Below are positions 31,044 through 40,406 of a stretch of DNA of 62,005 bases, one piece after another. The notes under the pieces are model-generated. The model had not been told where the DNA came from. It saw nothing but the letters and a program-made list of their open reading frames with translations, and searched no databases. Source of the stretch: Lentibacillus juripiscarius JCM 12147 (GTDB lineage Bacteria; Bacillota; Bacilli; Bacillales_D; Amphibacillaceae); the NCBI GenBank assembly GCA_001311805.1, contig BBCA01000013.1, forward strand, positions 1 through 62,005, read 5' to 3'. The position numbers were made by a program, and so were the translations under genes. How positions within the stretch are numbered: position 1 is the stretch's first letter; each line of letters begins with the position of its first letter.

Positions 31044-31213
31044 CACTAGGGGAGCATTGCATTGCTGAGAAAGGTAAGTCTTGACCCTTTGAACCTGATC
31101 TAGTTCATACTAGCGTAGGGAAGTGGAAATGATGAAGGATTTATGGATGTAGTCAGTTTTGCTTTAGCGGTAAATGATTTTTTATGCTCCCCCTAGTGAA
31201 ATAGGAGAGGAGC
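31044..31213 (+). promoter_or_regulatory. TPP riboswitch with translational expression platform
   Basis: The THI-box core is plain: gctgagaaaggt, gacccttgaacctgatct-type sequence (here tgaccctttgaacctgat) and actagcgtagggaagtgg (31050-31133). Downstream, gctccccctagtg-aaa-taggagaggagc (31186-31213) folds to hide the tenA Shine-Dalgarno GGAGAGG. The riboswitch 5' strand cactaggggagcat (31044-31057) is complementary to atgctccccctagtg (31184-31198). TPP binding should lock the 5' strand in P1 and let the SD-hiding hairpin form. No poly-T terminator is present. Confidence 0.92.
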
Positions 31214-31221
31214 TATTTACT

Positions 31222-31906
31222 ATGGAACAAAATTCAGTGATCGCGTTTTTGAGCGGGTAAAACCTTTGTGGAATTCTTATTTGGAGCATCCCTTTGTCAA
31301 AGGTATCGGCGAAGGGAATGTAGATGAAGAAAAGTTTAAGCACTATATGAAACAGGACTATATTTACTTAATTGAATACTCTCGCGTATTTGCAATTGGA
31401 GCTGCAAAAGCGCATAACTTAAAGACAATGACGATGTTTGCAAATTTACTTTCCGGTACAATGAATTATGAAATGGATTTACACCGGGAGTACGCAGCGA
31501 GATTCGGCATTTCAAATGAGGAATTGGAAGCAACCGAACCGTCCGCTACAGTTACAGCCTATACAAGCTATATGTTAAATAAAGCGCAAAACGGCGGCGT
31601 GAAAATGCGATCGCATCGGTTTTGGCCTGCGCATGGAGTTATAATTTTATCGGAAAAGAACTTGCCACATGGCCAGGTGCAACCGAACATGAGCTTTATG
31701 GAAATTGGGTTAAATTGTATTCGTCGGAAGAATTCACAAAAATCGCGGAAGACTGCATCAACCTTATTAATAATATCGCGGAAGGAAAACCTGAGCATGA
31801 ACAGAAAGAACTAGAAGAAATTATTGTAAAGACAAGTTATTTTGAATATATGTTTTGGAATATGGCCGAAAATAAATCATTCTGGCCAGTCGAACCAACT
31901 GTATAA
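31222..31906 (+). CDS. tenA: Thiaminase II / aminopyrimidine aminohydrolase TenA, frameshifted
   Basis: Salvage of degraded thiamin, hydrolysing aminopyrimidines to HMP. About 228 residues, usual length, all-helical fold. Catalytic Cys in SVLACAWSYNFIGKEL (about residue 135); also YSRVFAIGAAKAHNL and the C-terminal FEYMFWNMAEN. Start ATG 31222 reads MEQN then leaves frame; one missing A restores MEQKFSDRVFERVKPLW. A second missing base lies near 31605. The only thiamin gene in the window, directly under the TPP riboswitch. Confidence 0.93.
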
Positions 31907-31916
31907 CATAACTCGT

Positions 31917-31951
31917 AAACTTCCTTCTTTTAATTTAGGGGGAAGTTTTTT
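31917..31951 (+). terminator. Terminator of tenA
   Basis: aaacttcc / ggaagttt stem followed by TTTTT, 12 bp after the tenA stop. Confidence 0.8.
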
Positions 31952-32300
31952 TCATACAATACCTAGTTTTAAAATAACAGTCTCAGCACAGGCGCAAAGA
32001 CGAATTTCGGTCTTTGCGTTTATAACGTCAAAAAGAGAAAGTGTGGACGACCTCACAAGAATACTTCGGCACACGCCATGCGACAGATGGAATGGCTGAG
32101 TCTTTCTAAGTACCTGCGGGACAGCCCTTAAGCAATTGACATCCAACTGGAGCAGGTGTATACTTTCCATAGTCAATAAAAGTTTCCTTAGGTAAACATT
32201 TAGGTGTGCACAAAACAAAATGCCATAATTAATCAATTTTTAATCATTGAAACATATTCTGACCATTAACGGATCAAAATATAGGAGAGGAGCATTAATT
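31952..32300. other. Intergenic region between tenA and the ZIP transporter gene
   Basis: About 350 bp without a gene. It holds a perfect 9-bp hairpin cgcaaagac-gaatttcg-gtctttgcg at 31993-32018 (possible second terminator, weak T tail), nothing recognisable from 32030 to 32130, a promoter at 32136-32164, and a leader of about 130 nt before the ATG at 32301. Confidence 0.6.
32136..32164 (+). promoter_or_regulatory. Sigma-A promoter of the ZIP transporter gene
   Basis: TTGACA (32136-32141), 17-bp spacer, TATACT (32159-32164). Near-consensus. Confidence 0.78.
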
Positions 32301-33113
32301 ATGTTTGATTTTTTCTGGAATTGAATCCAATCGCACAGGCAACGATTGCTACTCTTTTCACATGGGGCATGACTGCATTAGGTGCAGCACTGGTTTTCAC
32401 AACAAAAGGGTTCAATCAGCGTTTTATGGACAGTATGCTTGGTTTTGCCGGCGGTGTCATGATTGCCGCAAGTTTCTGGTCGTTACTTGCGCCAGCATTA
32501 GAGAAGGCGGAGGGAGGTCCTGTGCCAGCATGGGTTCCCGCCGCAATTGGCTTTTGCTTGGTGGCTTTTTCTTATGGGGAGCAGACAAATTACTCCCGCA
32601 CCTTCATCCGGGTTTAAAGATGGATCAGGCTGAAGGAATCAACCCGGAAAGAAAAAGACGGAGTACGCTGCTTGTTTTGGCAGTTACATTGCATAACATT
32701 CCGGAGGGGCTTGCTGTTGGTGTTGCTTTCGGAGCAATTGCCGCCGATCTGCCAATGGCTTCACTCGGCGGTGCCATTGCACTAGCTCTCGGCATTGGAA
32801 TTCAGAACTTTCCAGAGGGATTGGCCGTTTCGATGCCGCTTCGTCGTGAAGGAATGGCACGAAGGAAAAGTTTCTTTTATGGACAGATGTCTGGCATGGT
32901 CGAACCGATAGCCGGTGTCATTGGAGCATTGGCGGTTACTATTATGCAGCCCCTTTTGCCGTATGCACTCAGTTTTGCGGCAGGAGCAATGATTTTCGTC
33001 GTGGCTGAAGAAGTCATCCCAAGCTCACAGGAAAACGGCAATAAGACCTTGCCTCCATGAGCGTCATGTTCGGATTCGCCATCATGATGATTCTCGATGT
33101 TGCATTAGGTTAA
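32301..33113 (+). CDS. ZIP family divalent metal transporter, frameshifted
   Basis: About 271 residues, eight membrane segments. The two metal-binding motifs are [14 protein letters not shown] (TM4) and [17 protein letters not shown] (TM5). Start ATG 32301, RBS AGGAGAGGAG. One missing T in the T run at 32310 separates the start from the body (repaired [20 protein letters not shown]); more shifts near 32560 and 33050. The repaired end is [10 protein letters not shown] at 33113. Zinc, iron or manganese uptake cannot be told apart from sequence. No Zur box is seen upstream. Confidence 0.88.
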
Positions 33114-33166
33114 CGGGACGCGGGGACTGTCCCTTGTCCCGCTCCCACCCCTCTTGCCCAAACAAC

Positions 33167-33788
33167 CTACATCGTCTTTAGCAGCCCGACAAAATGATAC
33201 ATAATCATGGCGGTCAGACCCCAAATGACATTCCCATCATACTGATAAAAAAGCTCATCCCTGCTGCGCTCATTCCAGTTATAATTTTTCCCGCCCTGGA
33301 TGAGTTCAAAAGGAAAGTCTTTTTCAGGCATGGGCTGGTATGCCACTTTATATTTTTCTGGTTCAGTTTCCAAAAAAAATGACAGTGGTACGTTAAAACA
33401 CCCGTTCCACTTCGGACTGATTTGGCTGAATCTGTTCTGGATTTATAATTCTGCCGGCGAACGGATAGACAATTCTTGTATCGGAAACGAGATAATCAAA
33501 CGGGAAAACATCGCTTACCGCTGACTGTTCAATCCCCAATTCCTCCGACGTTTCCCTAATCGCACATTGACGCTCATCCGAATCACAGCTGTCAATCTTC
33601 CCGCCCGGAAAGCAAACATCCCCCGGCTGACTGCGCATATGCATGGCTCGAACCTCAAACAAAATATAGGGTTCACCGTGATCCTTTTCAACGATTGGAA
33701 TGAGAACGCCATATTCACGGTATTGTTCCCGTCCCAGAATAGATGGACGATAATGCTTTAACTTCGTAGTAATATCTCCTATATCCAA
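33167..33788 (-). CDS. NUDIX hydrolase, probable CoA pyrophosphatase (NudL/YeaB-like), frameshifted
   Basis: About 207 residues. The Nudix box is present (FPGGKID...AIRETSEELGIE), preceded by the CoA-specific pattern region VRAMHMRSQPGDVCFPGG, typical of enzymes cleaving CoA to phosphopantetheine and 3',5'-ADP. Start is probably TTG 33788 with RBS GGAGGTGTG; the frame is open further upstream without another RBS. One shift near 33385 divides the C-terminal quarter (VPLSFFLETEPEKY...VGLLKTM). Confidence 0.85.
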
Positions 33789-33858
33789 CTCACACACCTC
33801 CGTCACACACTTTTCATTATACAGGTCTATGTACAAGAACAACAATCATACTTACTTA

Positions 33859-33945
33859 TAGAGGTTGTTCAAAAAACCCGGTGAAAATGACACATCGACG
33901 GGTGCAGAAGTCACCACACTCGCACTTATAGGAGTTTGCCAAACC
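33859..33945. repeat. Small inverted-repeat element, copy 2 (degenerate)
   Basis: gaggttgttcaaaaaacccggtgaaaatgacac at 33861 in two parts (gaggttgttcaaaaaa, cccggtgaaaatgac) matches the element at 22294-22354 read on the other strand. A further decayed echo, gagtttgccaaaccggtaaa, follows at 33931. Non-coding. Confidence 0.5.
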
Positions 33946-34039
33946 GGTAAAGGTAGTATTTTCTTTTAGAGGATAACGTTTTCTGCGGAGTATAATTTTT
34001 TAAAGAAAAAGACTATTCTTTTTATAAGGTATGGTAAAA

Positions 34040-34066
34040 TGAATATCCCCCTTTTAGAAAGGGGGT
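34040..34066 (+). promoter_or_regulatory. RBS-hiding hairpin before the 37-residue peptide gene
   Basis: atccccc-ttttaga-aagggggt folds on itself and contains the Shine-Dalgarno GGGGG(T)GG of the following ATG at 34074. Suggests structure-limited translation. Confidence 0.55.
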
Positions 34067-34073
34067 GGTAGAT

Positions 34074-34186
34074 ATGGAGACGTCTTAATTCTTTTAACGT
34101 CTATTATTAATTTGACAGTTGCTGTTATTAACTTGACAGCCGTCATTTTAACAAGACGAAAAAAAGAAAATGGACTCCCTCATTAA
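34074..34186 (+). CDS. Candidate 37-residue membrane peptide, frameshifted
   Basis: ATG 34074 has a strong RBS (AAAGGGGGTGG) but stops after four codons. Adding one G to the GG at 34076-34077 opens 37 codons: MEDVLILLTSIINLT then VAVINLTAVILTRRKK and ENGLPH. One hydrophobic span followed by a basic tail, the layout of type I toxins and holin-like peptides. The transcript just downstream folds twice (tggact/agtcca near 34171-34200; ggagagg/cctctcc at 34209-34230). No homologue is claimed. It may be a real gene with the same sequencing error type as its neighbours, or a leader peptide. Confidence 0.45.
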
Positions 34187-34208
34187 TAGAGAAAGTCCAA
34201 GAACCCAC

Positions 34209-34230
34209 GGAGAGGATTAAATACCTCTCC
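34209..34230 (+). terminator. Hairpin between the two small peptide ORFs
   Basis: ggagagg-attaaata-cctctcc, perfect 7-bp stem, followed by tcccatattcttct with no long T run. Could be an attenuator or mRNA-stability element. Confidence 0.5.
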
Positions 34231-34292
34231 TCCCATATTCTTCTCTAAGAGTAAACTATTTACGAAAAAATACGCAAGGAAGAAGTGATAAT

Positions 34293-34376
34293 ATGCTTTG
34301 GATTTCGCTTTTTATTTCTATAATTGCATTGGTCATATCCGTATATACATTAATTTTATTAAAAAACAATAAATAA
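34293..34376 (+). CDS. Candidate 27-residue membrane peptide
   Basis: Intact ATG-TAA reading frame with RBS AAGGAAG 10 bp upstream: MLWISLFISIIALVISVYTL followed by ILLKNNK. One predicted membrane helix with a basic end. Nineteen bases beyond its stop lies the 3' end of the convergent tmRNA gene. Small size and lack of a recognised family keep confidence moderate. Confidence 0.5.
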   Translation: MLWISLFISIIALVISVYTLILLKNNK

Positions 34377-34400
34377 AACCACCAACATATGTATTGGTGG
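34372..34400 (-). terminator. tmRNA terminator
   Basis: On the minus strand ccaccaa-tacatatg-ttggtgg then TTTTATTT. The 5' arm includes the encoded CCA end of the tmRNA. Confidence 0.75.
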
Positions 34401-35064
34401 AGACGGTGGGACGTGCTCTTCCATGCTTTCACATGGCACTGACTATATCTTGAACCTGATTATCCCAGGTTCTCCGGCGTCTTATGCGAAATAGTTTATT
34501 TGCCTATTGAAGTTGAAGGCAGCATTCCGCATCCTAGTACTACCTGCCCTCAGGCAGCCTATGAGTCGATACACGGCTGTTGGATTACTCCACATACCGC
34601 TCGGTGTTGCCCTATTGCCTCTAATTTGTTGCCAAGATTATCTCCATACAACTTAGGTTTCACCGATAAAGCCGGATTATCACTTTGTGTTACCACAAAA
34701 GGCGACTAATTACTAATCGAACCCACGTCCAGAGATATCGCCACTCAGATCACTACACGCTTAGTTGGTATATTATCATTCGCTTACCTCGCAGCCTACC
34801 AACAGGCTTTGAGGAAGCTAGTCTGATTCGTTTCAGCCAATATCCTCAGACGGTGGACACTGGATTAGCCCGCTTCATTTGAGACCCTTCAATCTGCTCC
34901 ACGGGCGAGAGCAGGAAGGATCGCTCTAGGCAGTGCTTAGGCAGCTGCTAGAGCTGGTGAATTGTTTTCTTCGCCAGTTATATTTAGGCAATAACGTTTT
35001 ACGAGCCGTAACCTCGACGTGCGATCTGAGCTCGATCTATCCCTGTCGAATCCGTAACGTCCCC
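34395..35064 (-). ncRNA. ssrA: tmRNA (ssrA), interrupted by a group I intron
   Basis: Ribosome-rescue RNA with SmpB encoded next to it. The 5' end ggggacgttacggattcgac pairs with cgtctcc before the encoded CCA at the 3' end (7-bp acceptor stem, one GT). The tag frame at 34937-34975 reads GEENNSPALAAA-stop after the tRNA-borne alanine, ending in the usual ALAAA degron. Mature length without the intron is about 366 nt, normal for the family. The T-arm gtggg-ttcgatt-cccac is split after ttcgat by the intron at 34412-34715. Encoded just downstream of smpB, as in B. subtilis. Confidence 0.95.
34412..34715 (-). ncRNA. Group I intron in the T-loop of tmRNA
   Basis: 304 nt, no ORF of note. Evidence: the exons join to a perfect T-arm (gtgggttcgat + tcccac); the 5' exon ends in U and the intron ends in G. 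P1 can be drawn as cgat|ta-gtaat-tagtcg, placing a U-G wobble exactly at the 5' splice site. aagatatagtc (34441-34451) is the conserved group I S element, preceded by the P8-like hairpin gaacctgg/aggttc (34452-34473) and followed by ccatg/catgg (34421-34436, P9-like). Predicted to self-splice with guanosine. Confidence 0.9.
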
Positions 35065-35181
35065 ATATAATAAAGATGGAGAATACGCTCGGATAGAGCG
35101 AGCATTATTCATTTATTTGTTTGTCATCACGACAATACTTATTGTAACACATCAGCGGCAGAAGTCAAGCACGGCTGAGCG

Positions 35182-35646
35182 TCACTGCATGCTTTCCTTG
35201 ACAGCACGATCGGCGTCTCGTTTCATTTGCTTGCGTTTCAGATCTTCCCGCTTGTCGTATTTCTTTTTCCTTTTCCTATACCAATAAGCACTTTTGCCAC
35301 GCCATTTTTAATATAGACCTTCAGTGGCACGAGGGAGTAGCCTTTTTGATGAATCTGACCGGCAAGTTTATCGATTTCTTTCCGGTGCAGAAGCAATTTG
35401 CGTGACCGAGTCGGGTCATGGTTGAACTGATTCCCCTGTTCATACGGAGCAATATGCATATTAACAAGCTGCAGTTCCCCGCGGCGATCAATTCTGGCAT
35501 GGGAATCTTTTAAATTCACACGGCTAGCACGGATGGATTTAATTTCTGTTCCTCTCAGAACAATGCCAGCTTCAATGGTTTCTTCGATAAAAAATCATGT
35601 CTTGCTTTTTATTCTGTGCAATTAATTTCCCGGTTCCTTTTGGCAT
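35182..35646 (-). CDS. smpB: SsrA-binding protein SmpB, frameshifted
   Basis: Binds the tRNA-like domain of tmRNA and delivers it to stalled ribosomes. About 155 residues. Start ATG 35646 ([19 protein letters not shown]), core [20 protein letters not shown] and [12 protein letters not shown], ending with a basic tail ([22 protein letters not shown]). Shifts near 35596 (A run) and 35275 (run of T on the plus strand). The tail after repair is the normal decoding-centre helix. Lies between rnr and ssrA. Confidence 0.94.
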
Positions 35647-35727
35647 ACCTACATCCTCCCACTACATGCGTGGCCTTTATTTTAACAGATAAAAGCTTTT
35701 TTTCCAATTATCCGGACAGTGACGTTA

Positions 35728-35773
35728 CAAAAAAGACTAACATGGTGCACACGCACAGCACATTAGTCTTTTT
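35728..35773. terminator. Terminator after rnr
   Basis: aaaaaagactaa / ttagtcttttt with a 22-nt internal region; T run on both strands. Lies just beyond the rnr stop and before smpB. Confidence 0.75.
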
Positions 35774-35800
35774 CAGATTCATTCTTTCACCGCAGTCCCA

Positions 35801-37991
35801 TCAGTCATTTTTTAACCTTTTTCGCCTTAATTTTTTCCTTCCCTTTTTCTTAGGCGTCGGGGCGGGGTTCGCCAATTCAAAATCAACAACACGTTCATCC
35901 AGGTTGACTTTTACCACGCGAACGTCCACTTCTTCCCCAATCTTGTACATGTTGCCGGTTCGCTCGCCTATCATAGCATGGCTGCGATCGTCATAGTGAT
36001 AGTAGTCATCGGTCAAATAGCTGACATGGACAAGCCCTTCAATCGTGTTTTCCAGCTCGACAAACAGCCCGAAATTTGTAATGGAACTGATCACGCCGGT
36101 AAACTCTTCTCCAATTTTATCTTCCATGAATTCGGCTTTTTTCAGATCATCGGTTTCTCGTTCCGCGTCAACGGCTGCCCGCTCCGTTTCCGATGAGTGG
36201 CGGGCAATCTCCGGCATTCTTTCTTTCCAATGGTTTGTCGTTTGCTGATCCATTTGTTTGTTAATCAGATACGTTCGGATCAAGCGGTGTACAATTAAGT
36301 CCGGATAACGCCGGATTGGAGAAGTGAAATGGGTGTAAAAATCCGTCGCCAAGCCAAAGTGCCCGACACTCTGCGGGTCATATTTCGCCTGCTGCATGGA
36401 GCGCAGCATAAGTTTAGACACAATCATTTCTTCCGGCTTGCCTTTTACTTCTTCAATCACTTTCTGCAATGCCTGCGGATGAACTTCATTGGCAGTTCCT
36501 TTGACCACATAGCCAAGCCCTGCTATAAATTCAAAGAAATGTTGCAATTTACTTTCATCCGGGTCCTGGTGAATCCGGTGAATAAAAGGTACGTCCATCC
36601 AATGGAAGTGCTCAGCAATCGTTTCATTCGCTGCCAGCATAAATTCCTCAATCAGGCGTTCAGCAACTGACCGTTCCCTTAGAACAACATCTTCTGGCTT
36701 GCCGCTGTCATCAACCAGAACCTCGGCTTCCTTGAAGTCAAAGTCAATTGCGCCGCGGCCCATTCGCTTCCCGCGCAGAATTTCAGCAAGTTTTTCCATA
36801 TTCTCAAACATAGGGACAAGCGGTTTGTATTGCTCGTGAACAGATGCATCCTTTTCGACAAGAATTTTATTGACATCCGTGTAGGTCATCCGCTCGTCTG
36901 TTTTGATGACACTCTGAAAAATTTCGTGACCAACCACTTCACCTTTGTTATCAATCTCCATTTCACATCCAAGTGTTAGCCTGTCCACCTGGGGATTCAG
37001 GGAACAAATACCGTTGGATAGCCGATGTGGAATCATTGGAATGACCCGGTCAACCAAATAGACACTGTTTCCGCGCTCAAACGCTTCCTTATCAATTGGT
37101 GTATTTTCTTCGACGTAATAACTGACATCGGCAATGTAAACACCAAGCTTGTAATGGCCATTCTCCAATTTCTCTACCGAAACAGCATCATCCAAATCTT
37201 TGCGTCCGCCCCGTCAATGGTGACGATTTGTTTATCACGCAGGTCACGACGGTTCTCCAGTTCAGCTGGATCAATTTCATCTGGTGTATTGGCAGCCTGC
37301 TCCAAGACCTCTTCCGGAAAGTCCATTTTAATGCCATGCTTATGGATGATTGAAATGATATCTATTCCAGGGTCATTTTTATGACCAAGAATATGAACGA
37401 TCTCCCCTTCTGCGCTCATTCGGGCTTCTGGATATTTAGTAATGAGAGCTATCACCTTATGACCGTTGACCGCACCACCTGTCTGGTTTTGGGTATAAAT
37501 ATATCGTTCGGTATCCGCTTGTCATCCGCAATCACAAATCCGAATGAACCACTGTCATCAAACGTCCCGACCACCTGATGGGTCGCACGCTCCAATATAC
37601 GAATAACCGTCCCCTCTGGCCTATTTCCATCTGCATTTCTTTTTTCAATACGCACCAGTACCACGTCATTATTCATTGCTGAGGCCAAATCCGAATGATG
37701 GATATAGATATCGGACTGGTTATCATCATCAGGGATCAGGAACGCAAACCCTTTTGCATGCATTTGAATTTTCCCGCGGACAAGATTCATTTTCTCCGGA
37801 AGTCCGAAGCGATTTTTGCGTGTTCGAACCAATTCACCGCTTTCCTCAAGTTCATTGAGGGCTTGCACCAGCTCTTTGAATTCCACAGCTTCCTGCAGCT
37901 GCAGTTCATCCTCCAGTTCCTGGACAGCGAGCGGCTTCTCGCTATGTTCGTTAAAATAATTCCTTATCCGCTCTATCATCATTTCACTCAT
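35801..37991 (-). CDS. rnr: Ribonuclease R, frameshifted
   Basis: 3'-5' exoribonuclease degrading structured RNA and, with tmRNA-SmpB, defective mRNAs. About 730 residues. N-terminal winged helix (residues about 1-65), cold-shock-like OB folds ([20 protein letters not shown]), RNB core ([13 protein letters not shown], then [15 protein letters not shown]), S1 domain ([20 protein letters not shown]) and Lys-rich tail. Shifts near 37455, 37190 and at the tail; the last, a missing A near 35835, would restore a [10 protein letters not shown] end at 35805. Upstream of smpB as in B. subtilis. Confidence 0.95.
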
Positions 37992-38054
37992 TATCTCACC
38001 TTCTTTCGTTAGTATTATTCACGTATTTTCTAAATAATAATCATCAACAAATAA

Positions 38055-38797
38055 TTATACCTGCCAATCAAGGGATTCCAAAAATTGATAAATATCCTCG
38101 TGAAGTTGCTCTTTTTCCTTGTCCATAGTAATGACGTGACCGGAGTGCTCATACCATTTATATCTTTTCGTCAGTTTCCACATTGTCATAAATATAGGAA
38201 GCGCTGTCCGTGTTGATCATTTCATCCTGCCGTGCCTGGACAACTAATGTTGGTGTGTAGATGGTATCAATCTGGTTATGGACTTCCGTTATTAAGTCAG
38301 CCAGATCTTCAAACATACTCTGGGATTGGTCAACAAGCTGCTGGACTTCGTTTTCAATGGTATCTTTATCTTTCCCTTCCAGCTGCTTGAATTCCCTCGC
38401 TTTAAATTTATATCCTTTCGTCAGCTCTTCCTTGTTGTCAAAAACATCGGGGCACACATTGGAATGACCCCTTTCACTTGTTTCGAATAAGCCAATTTCA
38501 AGCTCATTACTCCACCGAGTGACAGTCCAGCGACTGCTATTTCTGAGTATCCCAGCTCTTTCAGATGGTTGTAAGCATTGACGGCATCCTCCCACCATTC
38601 GTCGGCACCGGCTTTCACAAGTTCCTCCGGTTCCTTCCCGTGGCCACGGTAAATTGGTGCATGACTGGTATACCCTTCTTTTCCAGAAAGCGTCCAAGCA
38701 TACGCACATCGGCTGAATGTCCGGTGAACCCATGCAGCAGCAGGACCGCCCGGGGACCCGCTTCAAATGTAAATGGTTTCGGCAATTTAATTTTCAT
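38055..38797 (-). CDS. est: Carboxylesterase Est (YvaK-like), frameshifted
   Basis: Alpha/beta hydrolase of about 247 residues. Oxyanion region [15 protein letters not shown], nucleophile Ser in [15 protein letters not shown] (about residue 94), catalytic Asp in [10 protein letters not shown] and His in YEHSGHVI. Shifts near 38640, 38450 and 38160 (repaired end [12 protein letters not shown]...ESLDWQV at 38055). Between secG and rnr, its place in B. subtilis. Confidence 0.9.
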
Positions 38798-38867
38798 GAC
38801 TATTTCATCTCCTTCTGCATCAGATCTCCATATCCTATACCTTACCCTAATATGTATACTTTGGAAA

Positions 38868-38900
38868 TAATAAACCCTTATCACATTACCGCGATAAGGG
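38868..38900 (-). terminator. Terminator after secG
   Basis: On the minus strand cccttatc-gcggtaatgt-gataaggg followed by TTTATTATTT. Confidence 0.75.
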
Positions 38901-38907
38901 CCAATCA

Positions 38908-39140
38908 CTATTGCAGAACATACGCACTAAGAAACGCCAAAACGAAAAAAGCACTCCGGTCACAACAGTTGCGCGGTGCAGGAACAAATCCGCTCCACGG
39001 GCTTTCTGCTTGCCAAACAATTGCTCCGCTCCACCTGAAATCGCTCCGGAAAGACCGGCGCTTTTCCCGGATTGCAATAAAATAAGAACAATCATAATAA
39101 TTGCATCAATCAGTAAAACAATATGGACAAGACCTTCCAT
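38908..39140 (-). CDS. secG: Protein translocase subunit SecG, frameshifted
   Basis: Small SecYEG subunit, about 77 residues with two membrane segments: [18 protein letters not shown] and, after adding one T near 38950, [16 protein letters not shown]. The conserved middle is [23 protein letters not shown]. As read, the second segment is out of frame. Its position before est-rnr-smpB-ssrA supports the call. Confidence 0.94.
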
Positions 39141-39221
39141 CTATCGAGCACCTCCTCAACGGGCAAATACCTATTTGTACTTTAGCATAGTCAACGTGCA
39201 CACCGCAAGTTTTTTCCTTAA

Positions 39222-39330
39222 AGAGGTTGTTTATAAAGTCCGGTAAAAATGACGCTTCGAAATTTCGACGCACAGGACGTTGCGGACTTAGCCGACCGCC
39301 TCTTCCCTTTTATCCTCCTTTTTGAACACA
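39222..39330. repeat. Small inverted-repeat element, copy 3
   Basis: Begins gaggttgtttataaagtccggtaaaaatgac (in parts: gaggttgtttataaag, tccggtaaaaatgac) and ends atcctcctttttgaacac. Same ends as 22294-22354 but with about 45 bp more between, including the hairpin gcttcgaaatttcgacgc. Confidence 0.6.
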
Positions 39331-39407
39331 TACTTTATGTTTGGACGTTTTCTATATTCATTCTATCATAATAAGACCAATACTTCTCGAAATGGGTGGG
39401 ATTTTGA

Positions 39408-40320
39408 ATGAAAGAAACAGATTGGCTTTGTCGGCCCGACCATACTGCCATTTTCATGCGAAAGTGGGAACTGCAGTTAAGAAGCCGACAGCGGTCGTGC
39501 AAATTGCCCATGGGATGCTCGAACATATTGGACGCTACCATGAATTCGCTTCGTTCTTAACCAAACACGGGATTACCGTTTATGGAAACGATCACCGCGG
39601 GCACGGGCGAACCGGTGACAATCAGGGGCTATTTGGCTATTTTGCTGACACAGATGGATTCGATAAAGCAACGGACGATATACAGGCAGTTACCGAACAC
39701 ATCAAAGAGGAGTTTCCCGACACACCATTATTCCTGATGGGACATAGCATGGGGTCCTTTCTGGCGAGACGGTATATGCAGCAATACAGCCGACTTTTGG
39801 ATGGTGTGATTTTATCCGGGACCGGCTATTATGAACCTAGTTTCAGCCGGGGCGCAGCACGAATTGCCGCATCCCTTCCGCAGAAAGAAAAAGCGGTATG
39901 GCTGAACAGACTCGCCTTTTCTTCCTATAACAGGCGCATACCAGACCAACAAACAGCAGTCGACTGGCTAACACGTGATGACGCAATTGTCAGGAAATAC
40001 CTCGAAGACCCATACTGCGGCTTTGTACCGACAGCCGGCTTTTTCAAAGATTTAATGACAGGATTAACGGTTATTCACGATAACAAACGCAACCAGCATA
40101 TCCCCTCGGAGTTACCTATGCTTATTATAAGCGGAGCAGAAGATCCGGTAGGCGGCTATACGAGAGGTGTCTGGAAAACAGCGCACCTCTACAAGAATGC
40201 TGGTCTGAACAGGATGACCGCTACGTTCATGGAGGGCGGGCGCACGAAATATTGAACGAAATTAACCGGCAGGAAGTGTACAGGCATGTCCTTGATTGGA
40301 TAAACCAGCTCAACAGTTGA
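39408..40320 (+). CDS. Alpha/beta hydrolase (monoacylglycerol lipase-like), frameshifted
   Basis: About 304 residues, Hydrolase_4 type. GNDHRGHGRTGDNQGLFGYF, nucleophile Ser in LFLMGHSMGSFLARRY (about residue 115), catalytic Asp near ISGAEDPVGGYT, His near the repaired end (GGRAHEILNEINRQ). Start ATG 39408 (MKETDWLCRPDHTAIFMRKW) after GGGTGGG. Shifts near 39480 and 40225. Substrate likely an acylglycerol or lysophospholipid, by family only. Confidence 0.85.
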
Positions 40321-40406
40321 CATTTCTTGATTCTATTCGCTAAAAAAGTGTAAAATATAACATGGATGAAGGAGTAAATTTTTATCGAAGGGTTGGTCTG
40401 AAGATC

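Noticed and set aside
34500..34882. Open frames inside the tmRNA/intron region as possible homing endonuclease or other genes
   Set aside because: They are on the opposite strand of structured RNA, lack RBS and any LAGLIDADG, HNH or GIY-YIG motif.
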